Source: an uncultured Pseudomonas sp.
GTDB taxonomy: Bacteria; Pseudomonadota; Gammaproteobacteria; Pseudomonadales; Pseudomonadaceae
DNA length: 64,000 nucleotides
Reading direction: 5' to 3'
Assembly: GCF_913774235.1 (NCBI RefSeq)
Contig: NZ_CAJYDW010000003.1
Span: 43,489-107,488, forward strand
The notes below the pieces were generated by a model. It was not told the DNA's origin and made no database searches. It worked only from the letters and a program-made list of their open reading frames with translations. Below, in pieces: positions 63,879 through 64,000 of this stretch. Positions within the stretch are counted from its first letter, which is position 1, and each line of letters opens with the position of its first letter. The translations under genes were made by a program, and so were the position numbers.

Positions 63879-64000
63879 TGACCCCCGAAAGTTGGACGCT
63901 GCCTTGAAGGCGTACCATGCCCAAGTACTCTCTAGCGTTCAAATTGAAGATCGTCGCTCAGTACCAAAAGGGCGATTGCAGCTACGGCCACCTCGCTAGG
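63879..64000 (+). mobile_element. IS3-family insertion sequence, left end (partial)
   Basis: A terminal-repeat-like start TGACCCCCGAAAGTTGGAC (63879-63897) is followed 19 bp later by a transposase first frame. The rest lies beyond the window. It is inside the ICE region, downstream of the short hypothetical gene. Confidence 0.75.
63917..64000 (+). CDS. IS3-family transposase OrfA (partial)
   Basis: The first 28 residues, MPKYSLAFKLKIVAQYQKGD and on, match the start of the IS150-type helix-turn-helix OrfA (InsJ-like). The frame runs to the window edge with no stop. OrfA and OrfB usually join by programmed frameshift. This cannot be seen here. Confidence 0.8.
   Translation, partial: MPKYSLAFKLKIVAQYQKGDCSYGHLAR

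Overview
The window is chromosomal DNA of a Pseudomonas-type gammaproteobacterium. It is GC-rich, and its flagellar/chemotaxis block has the Pseudomonas gene order. The MoxR/Bat operon, ruv-tol-pal-que block and sigma-54/FliA promoter motifs fit the same genus. Several proteins (CheY, FleN, FliA, AspS) read as near copies of Pseudomonas orthologues. A P. oryzihabitans/psychrotolerans-like species is my guess from overall character, not something the sequence proves.

Layout. (1) 1-2.4 kb: dTDP-L-rhamnose genes rmlA-rmlC-rmlD, after the tail of an upstream gene. (2) 2.5-2.8 kb: a small secreted ComEA-like helix-hairpin-helix protein. (3) 2.9-31.2 kb: the flagellar and chemotaxis locus fliEFGHIJ, hptB, fliKLMNOPQR, flhB, flhA, flhF, fleN, fliA, cheYZAB, motCD, parC-parP, cheW and a DUF2802 gene. 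A frameshifted sodC lies between flhB and flhA. (4) 31.4-37.8 kb: mixed single genes (lpxO-like hydroxylase, DUF2058, a YciC-like membrane protein, a cysteine-hydrolase-fold protein, DUF2076, an Lrp/AsnC regulator with a divergent EamA exporter, yceH) and a 142-bp palindromic repeat element. (5) 37.8-44.4 kb, minus strand: moxR, DUF58, DUF4381, batA, batB, batD. (6) 44.7-48.1 kb: an LtaS-like membrane sulfatase, a four-helix membrane protein with a cold-shock domain, and a Dps-like miniferritin. (7) 48.3-60.1 kb: aspS, yebC, ruvCAB, ybgC, tolQRAB, pal, cpoB, queE, queC. (8) 60.16 kb: tRNA-Lys(UUU), followed directly by one end of an integrative and conjugative element (tyrosine integrase, then an HD-type TraI/MobH relaxase). 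(9) 63.88 kb to the end: the start of an IS3-family insertion sequence.

How the parts work together. The flagellar locus encodes the MS ring, rotor, export gate and ATPase, the polar-number and polar-site GTPase/ATPase pair (FlhF/FleN), sigma-28, the chemotaxis kinase system, a second stator (MotCD), and the ParC/ParP system that places chemosensory arrays at the pole. Four sigma-54 promoters are readable, before fliE, fliK, flhA and fleN. One strong FliA promoter lies before parP and a weaker one lies inside cheZ. Together these match the tiered FleQ/RpoN to FliA cascade. The Tol-Pal block maintains the envelope during division, ruvCAB resolves Holliday junctions, and queE/queC make 7-deazaguanine for queuosine.

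The main points for a second look are: the repeated acidic motif in the CheA linker and its lookalike in ParP; the ICE end at tRNA-Lys with an operator-like inverted repeat; the orphan hptB; rhamnose genes where fleQSR often sits; the broken sodC; and the nested palindromic repeat near 33.1 kb. I found no CRISPR array, toxin-antitoxin pair or clearly new defence system.
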